A stretch of DNA of 64,000 bases from Marinobacter nauticus (lineage in GTDB: Bacteria; Pseudomonadota; Gammaproteobacteria; Pseudomonadales; Oleiphilaceae): NCBI RefSeq assembly GCF_003634635.1, contig NZ_RBJB01000003.1:682001-746000 (forward strand). Direction: 5' to 3'. Positions 31,436-45,054 of this stretch are shown one piece after another. The first letter of the stretch is position 1. Every line of letters begins with the position of its first letter. A program made the position numbers and the translations under genes. The notes beneath the pieces were generated by a model. It did not search any database. It saw only the letters and a list, made by a program, of their open reading frames with translations, and had not been told where the DNA came from.

Positions 31436-32265
31436 CAGATTGCCTCCTTCACTGCCGTTACGATCCTGACGGCGTCCACAGTTTCCCTAACGTCGTGCAC
31501 CCTGAGGATGCTCGCCCCTTTCATGGCCGATATTGTCGCGGCAGCGAGGCTGGCCGGCAACCTTTCATTCACATCGCGACCCGTGACCGCTCCCAGCATG
31601 GACTTTCGCGAGACCCCGACAAGTAACGGGTGTCCGAGAATATGCAACTGCTCAAGGGTAGCGAGCAGCTGATAGTTGTGCTCCACGCTCTTGCCGAAGC
31701 CAAAGCCGGGATCAAGAATAATGTTATCGGCACGAACACCGGCCTGCTCCGCCACCCGCATACGCTCCGTCAGAAAAGAGCTGACGTCCCGCCGCACATT
31801 CCGGTAGCGGGGATCGTCCTGCATGGTATCCGGCTCACCCTGAATATGCATGATGCACACCGGAATACCTGCTTTTGCAGCCACTTCCGGCGCACCCTCG
31901 CGCTGCAGGGCACGAACATCGTTGATCAGTCCCGCACCAAGCCGGGCAGTTTCAGCCATCACCACAGGATTGCTGGTATCCACCGAAATCACGGTATCCA
32001 GCTCTTTGGCAATGGCTTCGACCACCGGGCATACGCGGTCAAGCTCTTCCTGGGTCGAGACTTCGCTTGCGCCGGGGCGAGTCGACTCACCTCCAACATC
32101 AATAAAAGAAGCGCCGTCACTGACCATCTGCCTGGCCCGCACAAGCGCAGACTCCCTGGAATTAAAGCGTCCGCCATCGGAAAACGAATCGGGGGTGACA
32201 TTCAGAATACCCATCACGTGGCAACGAGACAGATCCAGTTCGCGACCGGCAAAGTTCATTTTCAT
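31435..32265 (-). CDS. folP: Dihydropteroate synthase
   Basis: 276 residues with both family signatures: [15 protein letters not shown] near the start and the ATPase-like pterin pocket segment [11 protein letters not shown]. It condenses p-aminobenzoate with the dihydropterin pyrophosphate in folate synthesis and is the sulfonamide target. Between ftsH and glmM, a conserved gammaproteobacterial order. Confidence 0.97.
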   Translation of the reverse strand: MKMNFAGRELDLSRCHVMGILNVTPDSFSDGGRFNSRESALVRARQMVSDGASFIDVGGESTRPGASEVSTQEELDRVCPVVEAIAKELDTVISVDTSNPVVMAETARLGAGLINDVRALQREGAPEVAAKAGIPVCIMHIQGEPDTMQDDPRYRNVRRDVSSFLTERMRVAEQAGVRADNIILDPGFGFGKSVEHNYQLLATLEQLHILGHPLLVGVSRKSMLGAVTGRDVNERLPASLAAATISAMKGASILRVHDVRETVDAVRIVTAVKEAI

Positions 32266-32362
32266 AACGCAGCTTCCACAGGCAGAGTTTTCGGAGAGAC
32301 AAAAACAAACGCCGCCCGGGGGCCCGGGCGGCGCATTCAGTTACTCAGGCTTTGACGGCGAG

Positions 32363-34297
32363 TCAGTGCTCGCCGGCAGGACGCCCTACGCCGGGCTGCC
32401 GGCCATCGTCGGAGCTTCTGGGCTCCGGCGCCTGCTCAGGCTCTTCAGCCTTCACGCCTCCGGCGGGACCACTGTCACCCCAGTTTTTGGGCGGACGAGG
32501 CTCCTTGCCAGCCATGATGTCATCAATCTGATAACGATCAATGGTTTCGTACTTCATCAGTGCTTCGGCCATCATGTCCAGCTTGTCCCGGTTATCAATC
32601 AGGATCTGCTTGGCCTTCTCGTAGCACTCATCAATGATATTGCGAACTTCCTCATCAATCCGCTGGGCAGTCTCTGGCGAGTACACCGTGTGCGCCTGCC
32701 CCGCAGAACGACCAAGGAAGGGTTCCTCACTGTCTGTGTCATACTGGAGAGGACCAAGTTTCTCGGACAGCCCCCAGCGGGTCACCATATTCCGGGCCAG
32801 GCTTGTCGCCCGCTCGATGTCGTTGGACGCACCAGTGGTGACACCATCAAAGCCCAGGGTCAGCTCTTCGGCGATACGGCCACCAAACAGACTACAGATC
32901 GAGCTGGTCAGATAGCGCTTGGAGTGGCTGTACTTGTCCTCTTCCGGGAGGAACATGGTCACGCCCAGGGCGCGGCCACGAGGAATAATACTCACTTTAT
33001 AGACCGGGTCATGCTCAGGCATCAGACGGCCCACAATCGCGTGCCCCGACTCGTGGTAAGCCGTATTCCGCTTTTCCTTTTCGCTCATCACCATGGACTT
33101 GCGCTCGGCGCCCATCATGATCTTGTCCTTGGCCAGCTCCAACTCTTCCATGGAGACCAATCGCTGATTACGACGGGCCGCAAACAGCGCAGCTTCGTTG
33201 ACCAGGTTCGCAAGATCGGCACCGGAGAAGCCCGGCGTGCCCCGCGCAATCACCGCAGGATCAATACCGTCGGCCAGCGGCACTTTTTTCATGTGCACTT
33301 TCAGAATCTGCTCGCGGCCAATGATGTCTGGCAGGCTCACCACCACCTGGCGATCAAACCGGCCAGGGCGCAACAGCGCCGGATCCAGCACGTCCGGACG
33401 GTTGGTGGCGGCAATAACGATAACGCCTTCATTGCCTTCGAAGCCGTCCATTTCCACCAGCAACTGGTTGAGGGTCTGCTCACGTTCGTCGTGACCACCG
33501 CCCATGCCAGCACCACGGTGACGGCCAACCGCATCGATCTCATCGATGAAAATAATGCAGGGGCTCTGTTTCTTCGCCTGCTCGAACATGTCGCGAACAC
33601 GGGAGGCACCCACGCCCACAAACATTTCTACAAAGTCGGAGCCGGAGATAGAGAAGAACGGCACCTTGGCCTCGCCCGCGATGGCCTTGGCAAGCAGGGT
33701 TTTACCGGTACCGGGAGGGCCCACCATCAATACGCCCTTCGGGATGCGACCACCAAGACGCTGGAACTTGCTGGGATCCCGGAGGAAATCCACCAGCTCC
33801 TTCACGTCTTCCTTGGCTTCGTCGACACCCGCGACATCGGAAAACGTGGTTTTGATCTGGTCTTCACTCATCAGGCGCGCTTTGCTCTTGCCGAACGACA
33901 TCGGGCCTTTGCCGCCACCGCCGCCCTGCATCTGGCGCATGAAGAACACGAACAATGCGATGATGATCAGAATCGGGAACGCGGCTACGAGCAGCTGCGT
34001 CCACAGGCTCTGGCGCTCGGGCTCCTTGCCGATCACTTCGACGTTGTTGGCGAGCAGGTCATCCATCAGCTTGTTGTCAGACACCTGCGGCCGGATGCTC
34101 TGGAACTGAGAGCCGTCGTTGCGGACACCCTGCACCTGCAGACCATCAATGGTCACCTGCCGTACCTGGCCCTGCTGGACCATCTCGACAAACTGGGAAT
34201 AGTTAACTTGTTGGCCAGTGGTGGTGGGAGAGAAATTCTGAAACACCATCAGCAGCACAGCGGCTATGATTAGCCAGAGAACCAGATTTTTTGCCAT
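32363..34297 (-). CDS. ftsH: Membrane AAA+ metalloprotease FtsH
   Basis: 644 residues: two N-terminal transmembrane helices (about 4-22 and 100-119) flanking a periplasmic domain, AAA+ ATPase with Walker A GPPGTGKT (193-200), the second region of homology around [16 protein letters not shown], and the zinc protease motif HESGH. It degrades membrane proteins and regulators such as sigma-32 and LpxC. The ATG start matches the E. coli N-terminus MAKNL; an upstream TTG would add three residues. A sigma-32-type promoter lies at 34431-34459. Confidence 0.97.
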   Translation of the reverse strand: MAKNLVLWLIIAAVLLMVFQNFSPTTTGQQVNYSQFVEMVQQGQVRQVTIDGLQVQGVRNDGSQFQSIRPQVSDNKLMDDLLANNVEVIGKEPERQSLWTQLLVAAFPILIIIALFVFFMRQMQGGGGGKGPMSFGKSKARLMSEDQIKTTFSDVAGVDEAKEDVKELVDFLRDPSKFQRLGGRIPKGVLMVGPPGTGKTLLAKAIAGEAKVPFFSISGSDFVEMFVGVGASRVRDMFEQAKKQSPCIIFIDEIDAVGRHRGAGMGGGHDEREQTLNQLLVEMDGFEGNEGVIVIAATNRPDVLDPALLRPGRFDRQVVVSLPDIIGREQILKVHMKKVPLADGIDPAVIARGTPGFSGADLANLVNEAALFAARRNQRLVSMEELELAKDKIMMGAERKSMVMSEKEKRNTAYHESGHAIVGRLMPEHDPVYKVSIIPRGRALGVTMFLPEEDKYSHSKRYLTSSICSLFGGRIAEELTLGFDGVTTGASNDIERATSLARNMVTRWGLSEKLGPLQYDTDSEEPFLGRSAGQAHTVYSPETAQRIDEEVRNIIDECYEKAKQILIDNRDKLDMMAEALMKYETIDRYQIDDIMAGKEPRPPKNWGDSGPAGGVKAEEPEQAPEPRSSDDGRQPGVGRPAGEH

Positions 34298-34430
34298 ATC
34301 GTTCAAGGATCATCACCTGTGAATTGCAGGATCAGCGCCTGAAGGCCGCCAACCCTTTTCCGACACCTTACACCAATTGTACGCCGGTAAACCAGAAACG
34401 GCCCATCCGGAACCGATCGCGATACTACCT

Positions 34431-34459
34431 ATATGGGACGCCATGACCGGAATTACAAC
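34431..34459 (-). promoter_or_regulatory. Sigma-32-type promoter of ftsH
   Basis: On the minus strand GTTGTAA (-35, five of seven matches to CTTGAAA) is followed after 14 bases by TCCCATAT (seven of eight matches to CCCCATNT), about 130 bases before ftsH. The gap 34298-34585 holds no gene; rlmE, which usually sits here, is absent. Confidence 0.6.
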
Positions 34460-34585
34460 ACCCTCTGTACGTGAATACGGCCATTTGTCATGAGTCGCTA
34501 TCTGTTACAATCGCTGAATTATACGTGGTTGCCAGCGGATTCACCGCTGACCTTTTGTTAATTGCACCTATTAAGAGATTACATC

Positions 34586-34894
34586 ATGAGTCTGTCACCG
34601 GAACAGCGCCGGGAATACCGGGCTATTGCCCACAACCTGAAGCCCGTCATCATCGTTGGCGACAAAGGCCTGTCGGAAGGGCTGCAGGACGAACTGGACC
34701 GCGCCCTGAACGACCATGAGCTGATCAAGATCAAAGTCGCCAGCCAGGATCGCGAAGTCCGCCAGGAAGTCATTCAGGCTCTGTGCGAAAGCTCCGGCGC
34801 CGAACTGGTCCAGACGATCGGTAAAATCGCCGTCATTCTGCGTCGGGCGAAGAAACCGAACCCCAAGCTGTCGAACCTGCTGCGCAACAAATAA
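34586..34894 (+). CDS. yhbY: Ribosome assembly RNA-binding protein YhbY
   Basis: 102 residues, a single CRM domain: RAIAHNLKPVIIVGDKGLSEG with the GxxG loop, then LIKIKVASQD and IGKIAVILRR. It associates with 50S precursors. The ATG at 34586 gives the canonical start MSLSPEQRREYR. Divergent from ftsH, convergent with greA. Confidence 0.94.
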   Translation: MSLSPEQRREYRAIAHNLKPVIIVGDKGLSEGLQDELDRALNDHELIKIKVASQDREVRQEVIQALCESSGAELVQTIGKIAVILRRAKKPNPKLSNLLRNK

Positions 34895-34911
34895 GCGTAA
34901 GCTGAGACGCG

Positions 34912-34946
34912 AAAAAGCCGGCCTGGTTCCCCAGAGCCGGCTTTTT
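34912..34946. terminator. Bidirectional terminator between yhbY and greA
   Basis: AAAAAGCCGGC pairs with GCCGGCTTTTT across a 13-base loop, with T-runs on both strands. Confidence 0.92.
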
Positions 34947-34972
34947 CTTTACACCCGATCAGCACAACCGAG

Positions 34973-35452
34973 TCAGATATATTCCACTTCGGAAATCTCG
35001 TACTCCACGGTACCGGAGGGGATACGGATAGCCACCACATCCCCTTCGTTCTTGCCAATCAGCGCGCGGGCGATCGGCGAGGACACCGACAGCTTGCCTG
35101 CCTTGATGTCGGCCTCATCTTCTCCCACGATCTGATAAGTAACCTCTTCGTCGGTTTCCATGTTGACCAGATGCACAGTGGTGCCGAAGATCACCTTGCC
35201 GGTGTTCTCCATGGTGGTCACATCAATCACCTGGGCCACGGACAGCTTGCCTTCGATTTCCTGAATGCGACCTTCGATAAAGCTCTGCTGCTCCCGGGCC
35301 GCATGATACTCAGCATTTTCCTTCAGATCGCCGTGCTCACGGGCATCGGCAATGGCCGCGATCACCCGCGGCCGATCTTCGGACTTCAGCTTTTTCAGCT
35401 CCTCACGCAGACGGTCTTCGCCCGTCTTGGTCATCGGTACTCTGTCAGCCAT
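34973..35452 (-). CDS. greA: Transcript cleavage factor GreA
   Basis: 159 residues: an N-terminal coiled coil ([20 protein letters not shown], with the [19 protein letters not shown] tip acidic residues) and a C-terminal FKBP-like domain. It rescues backtracked RNA polymerase by stimulating transcript cleavage. The start MADRVPM at 35452 fits family length; it lies four bases after the carB stop, so it belongs to the carAB transcript. Confidence 0.96.
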   Translation of the reverse strand: MADRVPMTKTGEDRLREELKKLKSEDRPRVIAAIADAREHGDLKENAEYHAAREQQSFIEGRIQEIEGKLSVAQVIDVTTMENTGKVIFGTTVHLVNMETDEEVTYQIVGEDEADIKAGKLSVSSPIARALIGKNEGDVVAIRIPSGTVEYEISEVEYI

Positions 35453-35456
35453 AGCC

Positions 35457-38400
35457 TTACTTTCCTGCGTGTAGTTCCTGGAGGCGACGAACGGTTCGCT
35501 CCGGGCCAAACTTGATGGCCCGGCAGAAGGCTTCGCCACCTGCCAGTGTGGTTGTGTAGGTTACTTTGGTCTGCAAGGCAGACTGGCGAATCTGCGCCGA
35601 GTCAGAAATAGCCTTGCGACCTTCCGTAGTATTGATAATCAGCTGAACCTGACCATTCTTGATGGCATCCACAATGTGCGGGCGACCCTCGCGAACCTTG
35701 TTCACCCGCTCAACGGCGATACCTTCGGCTTCCAGCGCCTTGGCGGTGCCAGTGGTGGCAATAATCCTGAAGCCAGCATCCACCAGGTCGCGGGCAACAC
35801 TGGCCGCACCCGGCTTGTCCACATCGCGCACCGACATGAAGGCCACGCCCTGGGCCGGCAACCGTTCACCCACGGCCAGAGCGGCCTTGGCAAAGGCTTC
35901 ATCAAAGCTGTCGCCCAGCCCCATCACCTCACCGGTGGATTTCATTTCCGGCCCGAGGATCGGATCCACGGCCGGGAACTTGTTGAACGGGAACACCGAC
36001 TCTTTCACCGCGTAGTAGGTCGGCACGATTTCCTGAGTGAAGTTCAGTTCTTTCAGGCTCTTGCCGGACATAACCCGGGCCGCGACCGCGGCCAGAGACA
36101 CGCCAATGGCCTTGGACACGAACGGTACGGTTCGGGAAGCCCGCGGGTTCACTTCGATCACGTAGATCTCACCATCCTGGTAGGCCAGCTGCACGTTCAT
36201 CAGGCCGATAACATCCAGCTCGATGGCCATTTTCTTCACGGCCTCGCGCATGTCGTCCTGTACCTGCTTGCTCAGGCTGTACGGCGGCAGGGAGCAGGCG
36301 GAATCACCAGAGTGAACACCGGCCTGCTCGATGTGCTGCATGATACCGCCGATCACAACATCAGTGCCGTCACTGATCGCATCAATATCGACCTCGATGG
36401 CAGCATTCAGGAAGTGATCAAGCAGAACCGGGCTGTCATTGGAGACCAGCACCGCGTTACGCATGTAGCGCACCAGTTCGGTTTCGTCATAGACGATCTC
36501 CATGGCCCGGCCACCCAGCACGTACGACGGGCGCACCACCAGCGGGTAGCCAATCTCGCGGGCCGCCACGATGCCTTCCTCGTGGCTGCGCACAGTGGCG
36601 TTTTCCGGCTGCTTCAGACCCAGGCGCTGGATCATCTGCTGGAAGCGCTCGCGGTCTTCGGCGCGGTCAATGGCGTCCGGGCTGGTGCCGATAATGGGCA
36701 CACCGGCGGCTTCCAGGCCACGCGCCAGCTTCAGCGGAGTCTGACCGCCGTACTGGACGATTACACCCTTGGGCTTCTCGACGTTGATGATTTCCAGCAC
36801 GTCTTCCAGGGTGATCGGCTCAAAATACAACCGGTCGGAGGTGTCGTAATCGGTCGACACGGTCTCCGGGTTGCAGTTGATCATGATGGTCTCGTAGCCA
36901 TCCTCACGCATGGCCAGGGCCGCGTGCACACAGCAGTAGTCGAATTCGATGCCCTGACCAATGCGGTTGGGGCCACCACCGATGACCACAATCTTCTCAC
37001 GATCGCTCGGCTCGGCCTCACACTCTTCCTCATAGGTGGAATACATGTAGGCGGTATCAGAAGCGAATTCCGCCGCACAGGTATCCACGCGCTTGTACAC
37101 CGGGCGGATGCCCAGGTCGTGGCGCAGCTTGCGCAGGCTGACTTCGGAAATGCCCAGCAGCTTGGCCAGGCGGGCGTCGGAAAAGCCCTTGCGCTTGAGC
37201 CGGAACAGGGTAGCCTTGTCGATATCGGCCTTACCGGCCGACTTGAGAGCCAGCTCTTCGCGCACGATGTCCTCGATCTGCACCAGGTACCAGGGGTCTA
37301 CCTTGGTGTGGCGGAACACTTCGTCCACGGTCATGCCGGCGCGGAAGGCATCGCCGATGTACCAGATTCGCTCGGCACCGGGCACGTTCAGCTCCCGGGT
37401 CAGGGTTTCGCGGCTGTTCTCGGAGTCCAACTCTTCCAGCTTTTCGTCAAAACCTTCGGAACCCACTTCCAGGCCACGCAATGCCTTTTGCACCGACTCC
37501 TGGAAGGTCCGGCCAATGGCCATAACCTCACCGACAGACTTCATCTGAGTGGTCAGGCGGGCGTCGGCCTGGGGGAATTTCTCGAAGGTAAACCGGGGAA
37601 TCTTGGTAACCACGTAATCAATGGACGGCTCGAACGAGGCCGGGGTGACGCCGCCGGTGATCTCGTTCTGCAGCTCATCAAGGGTGTACCCCACGGCCAG
37701 CTTGGCTGCGACCTTGGCGATCGGGAAACCGGTGGCCTTGGACGCCAGCGCCGAGGAACGCGACACCCGGGGGTTCATTTCGATCACCACCATACGGCCG
37801 GTATCCGGATTGATACCGAACTGCACGTTGGAACCGCCGGTTTCCACACCAATCTCACGCAGCACCGCCAGCGAGGCGTTCCGCATGATCTGATATTCCT
37901 TGTCGGTGAGGGTCTGGGCGGGGGCCACCGTAATGGAATCACCGGTGTGCACGCCCATGGCGTCGAAGTTCTCGATGGCGCAGACGATGATGCAGTTGTC
38001 GTTCTTGTCCCGAACAACCTCCATCTCGTACTCTTTCCAGCCAATCAGGGATTCGTCGATCAGCAGCTCGTTGGTCGGGGACAGATCGAGACCGCGAGTA
38101 CAGATCTCCTCGAACTCGTCCTTGTTGTAGGCAATACCACCGCCAGAACCACCCATGGTGAACGATGGACGGATAATGCACGGGAAACCGATGTCTTCGG
38201 AGATCTTCCAGGCTTCGTCCATGGAATGGGCGATGGCCGCGCGCGGGCACTCCAGACCGATTTTCTTCATGGCCTTGTCGAAGCGGTCGCGGTCTTCGGC
38301 CTTGTCGATGGTGTCAGCGTTGGCGCCGATCATTTCAACGCCATGCTTCTCCAACACGCCGTGCTTTTCCAGGTCCAGCGCACAGTTCAGTGCAGTCTGA

Positions 38401-38675
38401 CCACCCATGGTGGGCAGCAGGGCGTCCGGCTGTTCCTTTTCGATGATCTTTTCGACCGTCTTCCAGGTGATCGGCTCGATGTAGGTGGCATCGGCCATGG
38501 CCGGGTCGGTCATGATGGTGGCCGGGTTGGAGTTCACCAGGATCACCCGGTAGCCCTCTTCGCGCAGCGCCTTACAGGCCTGGGCTCCGGAGTAGTCGAA
38601 TTCGCACGCCTGCCCGATCACGATGGGGCCGGCGCCCAGGATCAGGATGCTTTTAATGTCGGTACGTTTTGGCAT
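35457..38675 (-). CDS. carB: Carbamoyl-phosphate synthase large subunit
   Basis: 1072 residues, two homologous ATP-grasp halves (about 1-550 and 551-935) and a C-terminal MGS-like allosteric domain (about 936-1072). It makes carbamoyl phosphate from bicarbonate, ATP and ammonia delivered by CarA, for arginine and pyrimidine synthesis. The N-terminus [22 protein letters not shown] is canonical. Transcribed between carA and greA. Confidence 0.98.
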   Translation of the reverse strand: MPKRTDIKSILILGAGPIVIGQACEFDYSGAQACKALREEGYRVILVNSNPATIMTDPAMADATYIEPITWKTVEKIIEKEQPDALLPTMGGQTALNCALDLEKHGVLEKHGVEMIGANADTIDKAEDRDRFDKAMKKIGLECPRAAIAHSMDEAWKISEDIGFPCIIRPSFTMGGSGGGIAYNKDEFEEICTRGLDLSPTNELLIDESLIGWKEYEMEVVRDKNDNCIIVCAIENFDAMGVHTGDSITVAPAQTLTDKEYQIMRNASLAVLREIGVETGGSNVQFGINPDTGRMVVIEMNPRVSRSSALASKATGFPIAKVAAKLAVGYTLDELQNEITGGVTPASFEPSIDYVVTKIPRFTFEKFPQADARLTTQMKSVGEVMAIGRTFQESVQKALRGLEVGSEGFDEKLEELDSENSRETLTRELNVPGAERIWYIGDAFRAGMTVDEVFRHTKVDPWYLVQIEDIVREELALKSAGKADIDKATLFRLKRKGFSDARLAKLLGISEVSLRKLRHDLGIRPVYKRVDTCAAEFASDTAYMYSTYEEECEAEPSDREKIVVIGGGPNRIGQGIEFDYCCVHAALAMREDGYETIMINCNPETVSTDYDTSDRLYFEPITLEDVLEIINVEKPKGVIVQYGGQTPLKLARGLEAAGVPIIGTSPDAIDRAEDRERFQQMIQRLGLKQPENATVRSHEEGIVAAREIGYPLVVRPSYVLGGRAMEIVYDETELVRYMRNAVLVSNDSPVLLDHFLNAAIEVDIDAISDGTDVVIGGIMQHIEQAGVHSGDSACSLPPYSLSKQVQDDMREAVKKMAIELDVIGLMNVQLAYQDGEIYVIEVNPRASRTVPFVSKAIGVSLAAVAARVMSGKSLKELNFTQEIVPTYYAVKESVFPFNKFPAVDPILGPEMKSTGEVMGLGDSFDEAFAKAALAVGERLPAQGVAFMSVRDVDKPGAASVARDLVDAGFRIIATTGTAKALEAEGIAVERVNKVREGRPHIVDAIKNGQVQLIINTTEGRKAISDSAQIRQSALQTKVTYTTTLAGGEAFCRAIKFGPERTVRRLQELHAGK

Positions 38676-38757
38676 GTCTTGGTAAACCTGTCAGCAACTT
38701 TTGAATTCTTGCAGCGCGGTATTCAGCGCCGGTGAGCTATCGTTGATGGCCTTGCCC

Positions 38758-39888
38758 TCAGGCAGATCGCGCTTCCATCAGCTGGATAAACTCGTCAAAC
38801 AGCGGAGCCACATCATGGGGCCCCGGGCTGGCTTCCGGGTGACCCTGGAAGCTGTAGGCCGGCTTATCGGTGCGGCGAATGCCCTGCAGAGTGCCGTCAA
38901 ACAGCGATTTGTGGGTCGCTTCCACATTGGCGGGCAGGGTTGTTTCATCCACAGCAAAGCCGTGGTTCTGACTGGTAATCATCACAGTACCTTTGGCAAT
39001 GTCCTGCACCGGATGGTTGGCACCGTGGTGGCCGTGGCCCATTTTCATGGTTTTTGCACCACTGGCCAGGGCCAGCAGCTGGTGGCCCAGGCAGATGCCG
39101 AATACCGGAATCTCGGTTTCCAGCACTTCCTGAATGGCCTTGATAGCATAGTCGCAGGGCTCGGGGTCGCCCGGGCCGTTGGACAGGAAGATGCCATCGG
39201 GGTTCATCGCCAGTACATCAGAGGCCGGGGTTTGCGCGGGCACGACGGTGATCTCGCAACCGCGGGCCGCGAGCATCCGCAGAATGTTGTATTTTACGCC
39301 GTAATCCCAGGCCACCACCTTGAACCTGTCTTCGGAGCGGTCACTGTAGCCGTTTACCAGATCCCACTCGGCCTGGTTCCACTGGTAGGCTTCGCTGCAG
39401 GTGACTTCTTTGGCCAGGTCCATGCCCTTGAGGCCGGGAAAGGCGTTAGCCAGTTCCAGTGCGCGTTCGGCAGTGGCGTTTTCACCAGCGACGATGGCGC
39501 CATTCTGGGAGCCCTTGTCCCGGAGGATGCGGGTCAGTCGGCGGGTGTCGATGTCCGCAATGCCAACAATGTTGTTGCTTCGCAGGTAGTCATCAAGGCT
39601 ACCCTTGTTTCGCCAGCTGCTGGCGAGCAGGGGCAGATCCCGGATGATCAGGCCAGCGGCCTGGATGCGGTCGGATTCTACGTCTTCTTCGTTAACACCG
39701 GTGTTGCCAATGTGCGGATACGTCAGGGTAACGATCTGGCGGGAGTAGGACGGATCGGTCAGGATTTCCTGGTAGCCGGTCATGGCAGTGTTGAACACTA
39801 CCTCGCCGCTGGTTTCTCCGTCTGCGCCGATGGCGGTGCCGTAGAAGAGGCTTCCGTCTGCGAGTGCAAGGATTGCTGGTGTGCTCAA
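38758..39888 (-). CDS. carA: Carbamoyl-phosphate synthase small subunit (glutaminase)
   Basis: 376 residues: an N-terminal CarA-specific domain and a class I glutamine amidotransferase domain with the nucleophile Cys266 in GICLGHQ. It supplies ammonia to CarB. The TTG at 39886-39888 is taken as the start: AGGA lies eight bases before it and the N-terminus [13 protein letters not shown] then aligns with pseudomonad CarA. An in-frame ATG at 39903 has no clear ribosome site. Confidence 0.95.
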   Translation of the reverse strand: MSTPAILALADGSLFYGTAIGADGETSGEVVFNTAMTGYQEILTDPSYSRQIVTLTYPHIGNTGVNEEDVESDRIQAAGLIIRDLPLLASSWRNKGSLDDYLRSNNIVGIADIDTRRLTRILRDKGSQNGAIVAGENATAERALELANAFPGLKGMDLAKEVTCSEAYQWNQAEWDLVNGYSDRSEDRFKVVAWDYGVKYNILRMLAARGCEITVVPAQTPASDVLAMNPDGIFLSNGPGDPEPCDYAIKAIQEVLETEIPVFGICLGHQLLALASGAKTMKMGHGHHGANHPVQDIAKGTVMITSQNHGFAVDETTLPANVEATHKSLFDGTLQGIRRTDKPAYSFQGHPEASPGPHDVAPLFDEFIQLMEARSA

Positions 39889-39957
39889 GGCTTGTATCCT
39901 CATCGAGTGGCGTAAGTTCGTCACGAACAGGAACGCAAGCGCATAATCTCAGGTTGC

Positions 39958-39995
39958 AAAAAAGCGAGACAAGGTAAAAACCCGGTCCCGCTTTT
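39958..39995 (-). terminator. Leader terminator/attenuator upstream of carA
   Basis: On the minus strand AAAAGCGgGAC pairs with GTCtCGCTTTT and is followed by a T-run. It lies between the candidate carA promoter and the carA start, so it either attenuates carAB or ends transcripts from dapB. Confidence 0.6.
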
Positions 39996-40037
39996 ATAAA
40001 CTTTTCAAAGGTACGCTTGGTGCAGTCAAATCGCCTT

Positions 40038-40067
40038 ATTGTAAGCGATTTTGGCGTTTTTTGTCCA
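40038..40067 (-). promoter_or_regulatory. Sigma-70 promoter of carA
   Basis: TGGACA (-35, 40062-40067) and TACAAT (-10, 40038-40043) on the minus strand, with an 18-base spacer. It sits upstream of the attenuator-like hairpin and about 150 bases before the TTG start. Confidence 0.6.
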
Positions 40068-40108
40068 CGCCGAATTGCTCTCGGCCTGACGCAAACTCCG
40101 GCCACGGA

Positions 40109-40204
40109 AGCAGGGCACCTTCCCGAAAACCGCTACAAGCACTTCCATGTGCGCTTCTCTCCGGCCATCCATGGCCTCCGAAATTTTCGAGAAGGTGCCC
40201 TGCT
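40109..40204. repeat. Long inverted repeat with nested stems between dapB and carA
   Basis: A 21-base arm at 40109-40129 (AGCAGGGCACCTTC-CGAAAA) and its near-perfect complement at 40184-40204 (one mismatch) enclose 54 bases that themselves contain GGCCAT-cc-ATGGCC and an AAGC..GCTT stem. The whole can fold into a three-way junction. It lies between the dapB stop and the carA promoter. No gene is present in 39889-40227. It may be a terminator-like element for dapB, a REP/MITE-like repeat, or a structured leader. Confidence 0.65.
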
Positions 40205-40227
40205 CCCGCAGCCTCTGAGTATGCAGC

Positions 40228-42167
<1,940 letters not shown>

Positions 42168-42193
42168 GCTTCAAAACCCTGTTTTTATAACGA

Positions 42194-42221
42194 GGAAAAC
42201 GCGAGCCCGGCCCGCGTTTCC
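42194..42221 (-). terminator. Hairpin between dnaK and dnaJ
   Basis: An inverted repeat GGAAACGCG / CGCGTTTTCC with a GC-rich loop. It has no T-run and probably stabilises or processes the dnaK message rather than terminating fully. Confidence 0.45.
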
Positions 42222-42245
42222 CCAACTACTTGATGTACCTCGGAA

Positions 42246-44171
42246 TTACTTCTTGTCGTCGTCTTTGACTTCCTCGAACTCGGCATCGACGGCGTCGTCA
42301 GCACTCTTGGCCTGACCTTCTTCCTGGCCACCGGCCTGCTGAGCCTGGTCGGCCTGATCCGCGTACATCTTCTGAGCCAGCTCAGAGGACACTTCGGTCA
42401 GCTTCTGAGTCTTGGCTTCGATCGCTTCCTTGTCAGAACCCTCGAGGGCCTCTTCCAGATCCTTGATGGCGGCCTCGATGGACTCCTTCTCGCTGTCGGA
42501 GACCTTGTCGCCGGCTTCACTCAAGGTCTTGCGCACGGCGTGTACCATGGCATCACCCTGGTTACGGGCCTGGACAAGCTCCTCGAACTTGCGGTCTTCC
42601 TCGGCATTGGCCTCGGCATCGCGAACCATCTTCTCGATCTCGTCATCGTTCAGACCAGAAGATGCCTTGATCACGATGGACTGTTCCTTGCCGGTAGCCT
42701 TGTCTTTGGCAGACACGTTCAGGATACCGTTGGCATCAATATCGAAGGTGACTTCGATCTGCGGCACACCGCGCGGTGCCGGCGGAATGTCGGCCAGATC
42801 GAAACGGCCCAGAGACTTGTTCTGTGCCGCCTGCTTGCGCTCACCCTGAACGACGTGAATGGTCACTGCAGTCTGGTTGTCATCCGCCGTAGAGAAGGTC
42901 TGCGATTTCTTGGTCGGAATCGTGGTGTTCTTCTCGATCAGCGGAGTGGCCACGCCACCCATGGTTTCGATTCCCAGGGTCAGCGGGGTTACGTCCAGCA
43001 GCAGTACGTCTTTCACGTCGCCAGACAGTACCGCGCCCTGAATCGCCGCACCCATGGCTACGGCCTCGTCCGGGTTTACGTCTTTACGCGGCTCTTTGCC
43101 GAAGAACTCTTTTACTTTCTCCTGCACCAGCGGCATACGGGTCTGACCACCGACCAGAATAACCTCGTCGATTTCACCAGCCTTCATGCCCGCATCCTGA
43201 AGAGCCACCTTACAGGGCTCCAGACTGCGCTGAACCAGGTCTTCCACCAGCGATTCCAGCTTGGCACGGGTCAGCTTCACGTTCATGTGCTTGGGACCAG
43301 ACGCATCTGCAGTGATGTACGGCAGGTTTACGTCGGTCTGCTGGCTGCTGGACAGCTCGATCTTGGCCTTCTCGGCCGCTTCTTTCAGACGCTGCATGGC
43401 CAGAGAGTCGCCGCGAAGATCGATGCCGCTGTCTTTCTTGAACTGGTCGGCCAGGTATTCAATCACTTTCAGGTCGAAATCTTCACCGCCCAGGAAGGTG
43501 TCACCGTTGGTGGCCAGCACTTCGAACTGGTGCTCGCCGTCTACGTCCGCAATTTCGATGATGGACAGATCGAAAGTACCACCACCCAGGTCGTACACAG
43601 CAACAGTACGATCACCGCTCTTCTTGTCCAGGCCATAAGCAAGGGCCGCAGCAGTTGGCTCGTTGATGATCCGCTTCACTTCCAGACCAGCAATCTTGCC
43701 AGCATCTTTGGTCGCCTGGCGCTGGCTGTCATTGAAGTACGCAGGCACGGTGATAACCGCTTCGGTTACCTTTTCGCCCAGGTAGTCTTCTGCAGTCTTC
43801 TTCATTTTCTTCAGAACTTCTGCAGACACCTGCGGCGGCGCCATTTTCTGCCCCTTCACCTCAACCCAGGCGTCACCGTTGTCTGCCTTGGCGATTTTAT
43901 AGGGCACCATCTTGATGTCTTTCTGAACCACGTCATCTTCAAAACGACGACCAATCAGTCGCTTGATGGCGTACAGAGTGTTGTGCGGGTTGGTCACCGC
44001 CTGACGCTTGGCTGACTGGCCAACCAGAGTCTCGTTGTCATCGGTGTAGGCGATGATGGACGGGGTTGTGCGATCACCCTCTGCGTTTTCAATTACCTTT
44101 ACCTTGTCGCCATCCATGATGGCCACACAGGAGTTTGTGGTTCCCAGGTCGATACCAATAATCTTGCTCAT
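42246..44171 (-). CDS. dnaK: Chaperone DnaK (Hsp70)
   Basis: 641 residues: an actin-like ATPase domain (start [27 protein letters not shown]), the linker [15 protein letters not shown], a beta-sandwich substrate domain and a C-terminal helical lid ending in an acidic tail (EEVKDDDKK) that is conserved among bacterial DnaKs. It folds clients with DnaJ and GrpE. A sigma-32-type promoter is at 44242-44269. Confidence 0.98.
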   Translation of the reverse strand: MSKIIGIDLGTTNSCVAIMDGDKVKVIENAEGDRTTPSIIAYTDDNETLVGQSAKRQAVTNPHNTLYAIKRLIGRRFEDDVVQKDIKMVPYKIAKADNGDAWVEVKGQKMAPPQVSAEVLKKMKKTAEDYLGEKVTEAVITVPAYFNDSQRQATKDAGKIAGLEVKRIINEPTAAALAYGLDKKSGDRTVAVYDLGGGTFDLSIIEIADVDGEHQFEVLATNGDTFLGGEDFDLKVIEYLADQFKKDSGIDLRGDSLAMQRLKEAAEKAKIELSSSQQTDVNLPYITADASGPKHMNVKLTRAKLESLVEDLVQRSLEPCKVALQDAGMKAGEIDEVILVGGQTRMPLVQEKVKEFFGKEPRKDVNPDEAVAMGAAIQGAVLSGDVKDVLLLDVTPLTLGIETMGGVATPLIEKNTTIPTKKSQTFSTADDNQTAVTIHVVQGERKQAAQNKSLGRFDLADIPPAPRGVPQIEVTFDIDANGILNVSAKDKATGKEQSIVIKASSGLNDDEIEKMVRDAEANAEEDRKFEELVQARNQGDAMVHAVRKTLSEAGDKVSDSEKESIEAAIKDLEEALEGSDKEAIEAKTQKLTEVSSELAQKMYADQADQAQQAGGQEEGQAKSADDAVDAEFEEVKDDDKK

Positions 44172-44241
44172 CGAATCACTCCAAATCTTTCTGAATGCTG
44201 TTCCGGAGAATGCCTACCCCGGCCTTTGCTGTTTAATCGCT

Positions 44242-44269
44242 ATATTGGCGCTCTGCTCGACTTTTCAAG
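44242..44269 (-). promoter_or_regulatory. Sigma-32-type promoter of dnaK
   Basis: On the minus strand a perfect CTTGAAA is followed after 13 bases by GCCAATAT (six of eight matches to CCCCATNT). It overlaps the grpE stop codon, giving dnaK a promoter separate from grpE. Confidence 0.55.
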
Positions 44270-44873
44270 CCTGCTCGTCGATTTTTGGCGCATCTTCTGC
44301 CTTGGCCACTACGACCATCGCCGGACGAACTACCCGGCCATTAAGCAGATAACCTTTCTGCACAACCGCAACCACGCTGTTAGGCTCGGCATCCGGCGCC
44401 GGCACCATGGACATGGCTTCGTGCTGCTGCGGATCGAACGGCTCACCCACCGGGTTGAGCTGTTCAACGTTGAATTTCTTCAGGCTGTTCATGAACAGCG
44501 TCAGGGTCATGTCCACACCTTCGCGAATGGACGCAACCAGCTCGCCTGCGTTTTCGTGACCCTCGGTGCTTTCGACCGCCTTCTCCAGACTGTCAGCCAC
44601 CGGCAACAGCTCTTTCACAAACTTCTCGAGCGCAAACTTGTGAGCTTTTTCCACATCAATCTCGGCCCGGCGACGGACATTCTGCATCTCCGCCTGTGCC
44701 CGCAAGGCCTGCTCCTGGTACTCCTGCAGTTTCTGCTGCAGCACATCCAGCTCGGAGCCCTGCTCCGGTGACTGCTCGGCATCCTGGTTACCTGCAGCCT
44801 GCTCTTCCGCCGCAGCTTCTGCTGCCTCGTTGCGTTCTTCTACCTGTTCGTTGCGCTTTTCGTCAGCACTCAT
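44265..44873 (-). CDS. grpE: Nucleotide exchange factor GrpE
   Basis: 202 residues: an acidic N-terminal tail, a long dimerising helix (about 45-100; [20 protein letters not shown]) and the C-terminal beta domain ([22 protein letters not shown]). It releases ADP from DnaK. The ATG at 44873 was chosen because the longer frame upstream contains the heat-shock promoter. Confidence 0.97.
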   Translation of the reverse strand: MSADEKRNEQVEERNEAAEAAAEEQAAGNQDAEQSPEQGSELDVLQQKLQEYQEQALRAQAEMQNVRRRAEIDVEKAHKFALEKFVKELLPVADSLEKAVESTEGHENAGELVASIREGVDMTLTLFMNSLKKFNVEQLNPVGEPFDPQQHEAMSMVPAPDAEPNSVVAVVQKGYLLNGRVVRPAMVVVAKAEDAPKIDEQA

Positions 44874-44968
44874 GACAACTCCTGATAACGTTTTCACGGC
44901 CACGGAGGCCTGCAGAAATAACCACTCCCGCTTGTGCAGAAAGCAGGAAAGAATCGCTTTGCGAACCG

Positions 44969-44996
44969 ATATGGGGCCCGCTTCCCGGGTTTCAAC
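44969..44996 (-). promoter_or_regulatory. Sigma-32 promoter of grpE
   Basis: On the minus strand GTTGAAA (six of seven) and CCCCATAT (perfect CCCCATNT) are separated by 13 bases, about 100 bases upstream of grpE. This is the best heat-shock promoter in the window. Confidence 0.8.
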
Positions 44997-45054
44997 CGTC
45001 ACCCACGCAATCTTTGATGTTTTCATCATTTCCTGTTTGCAAACCGGAAAAACC

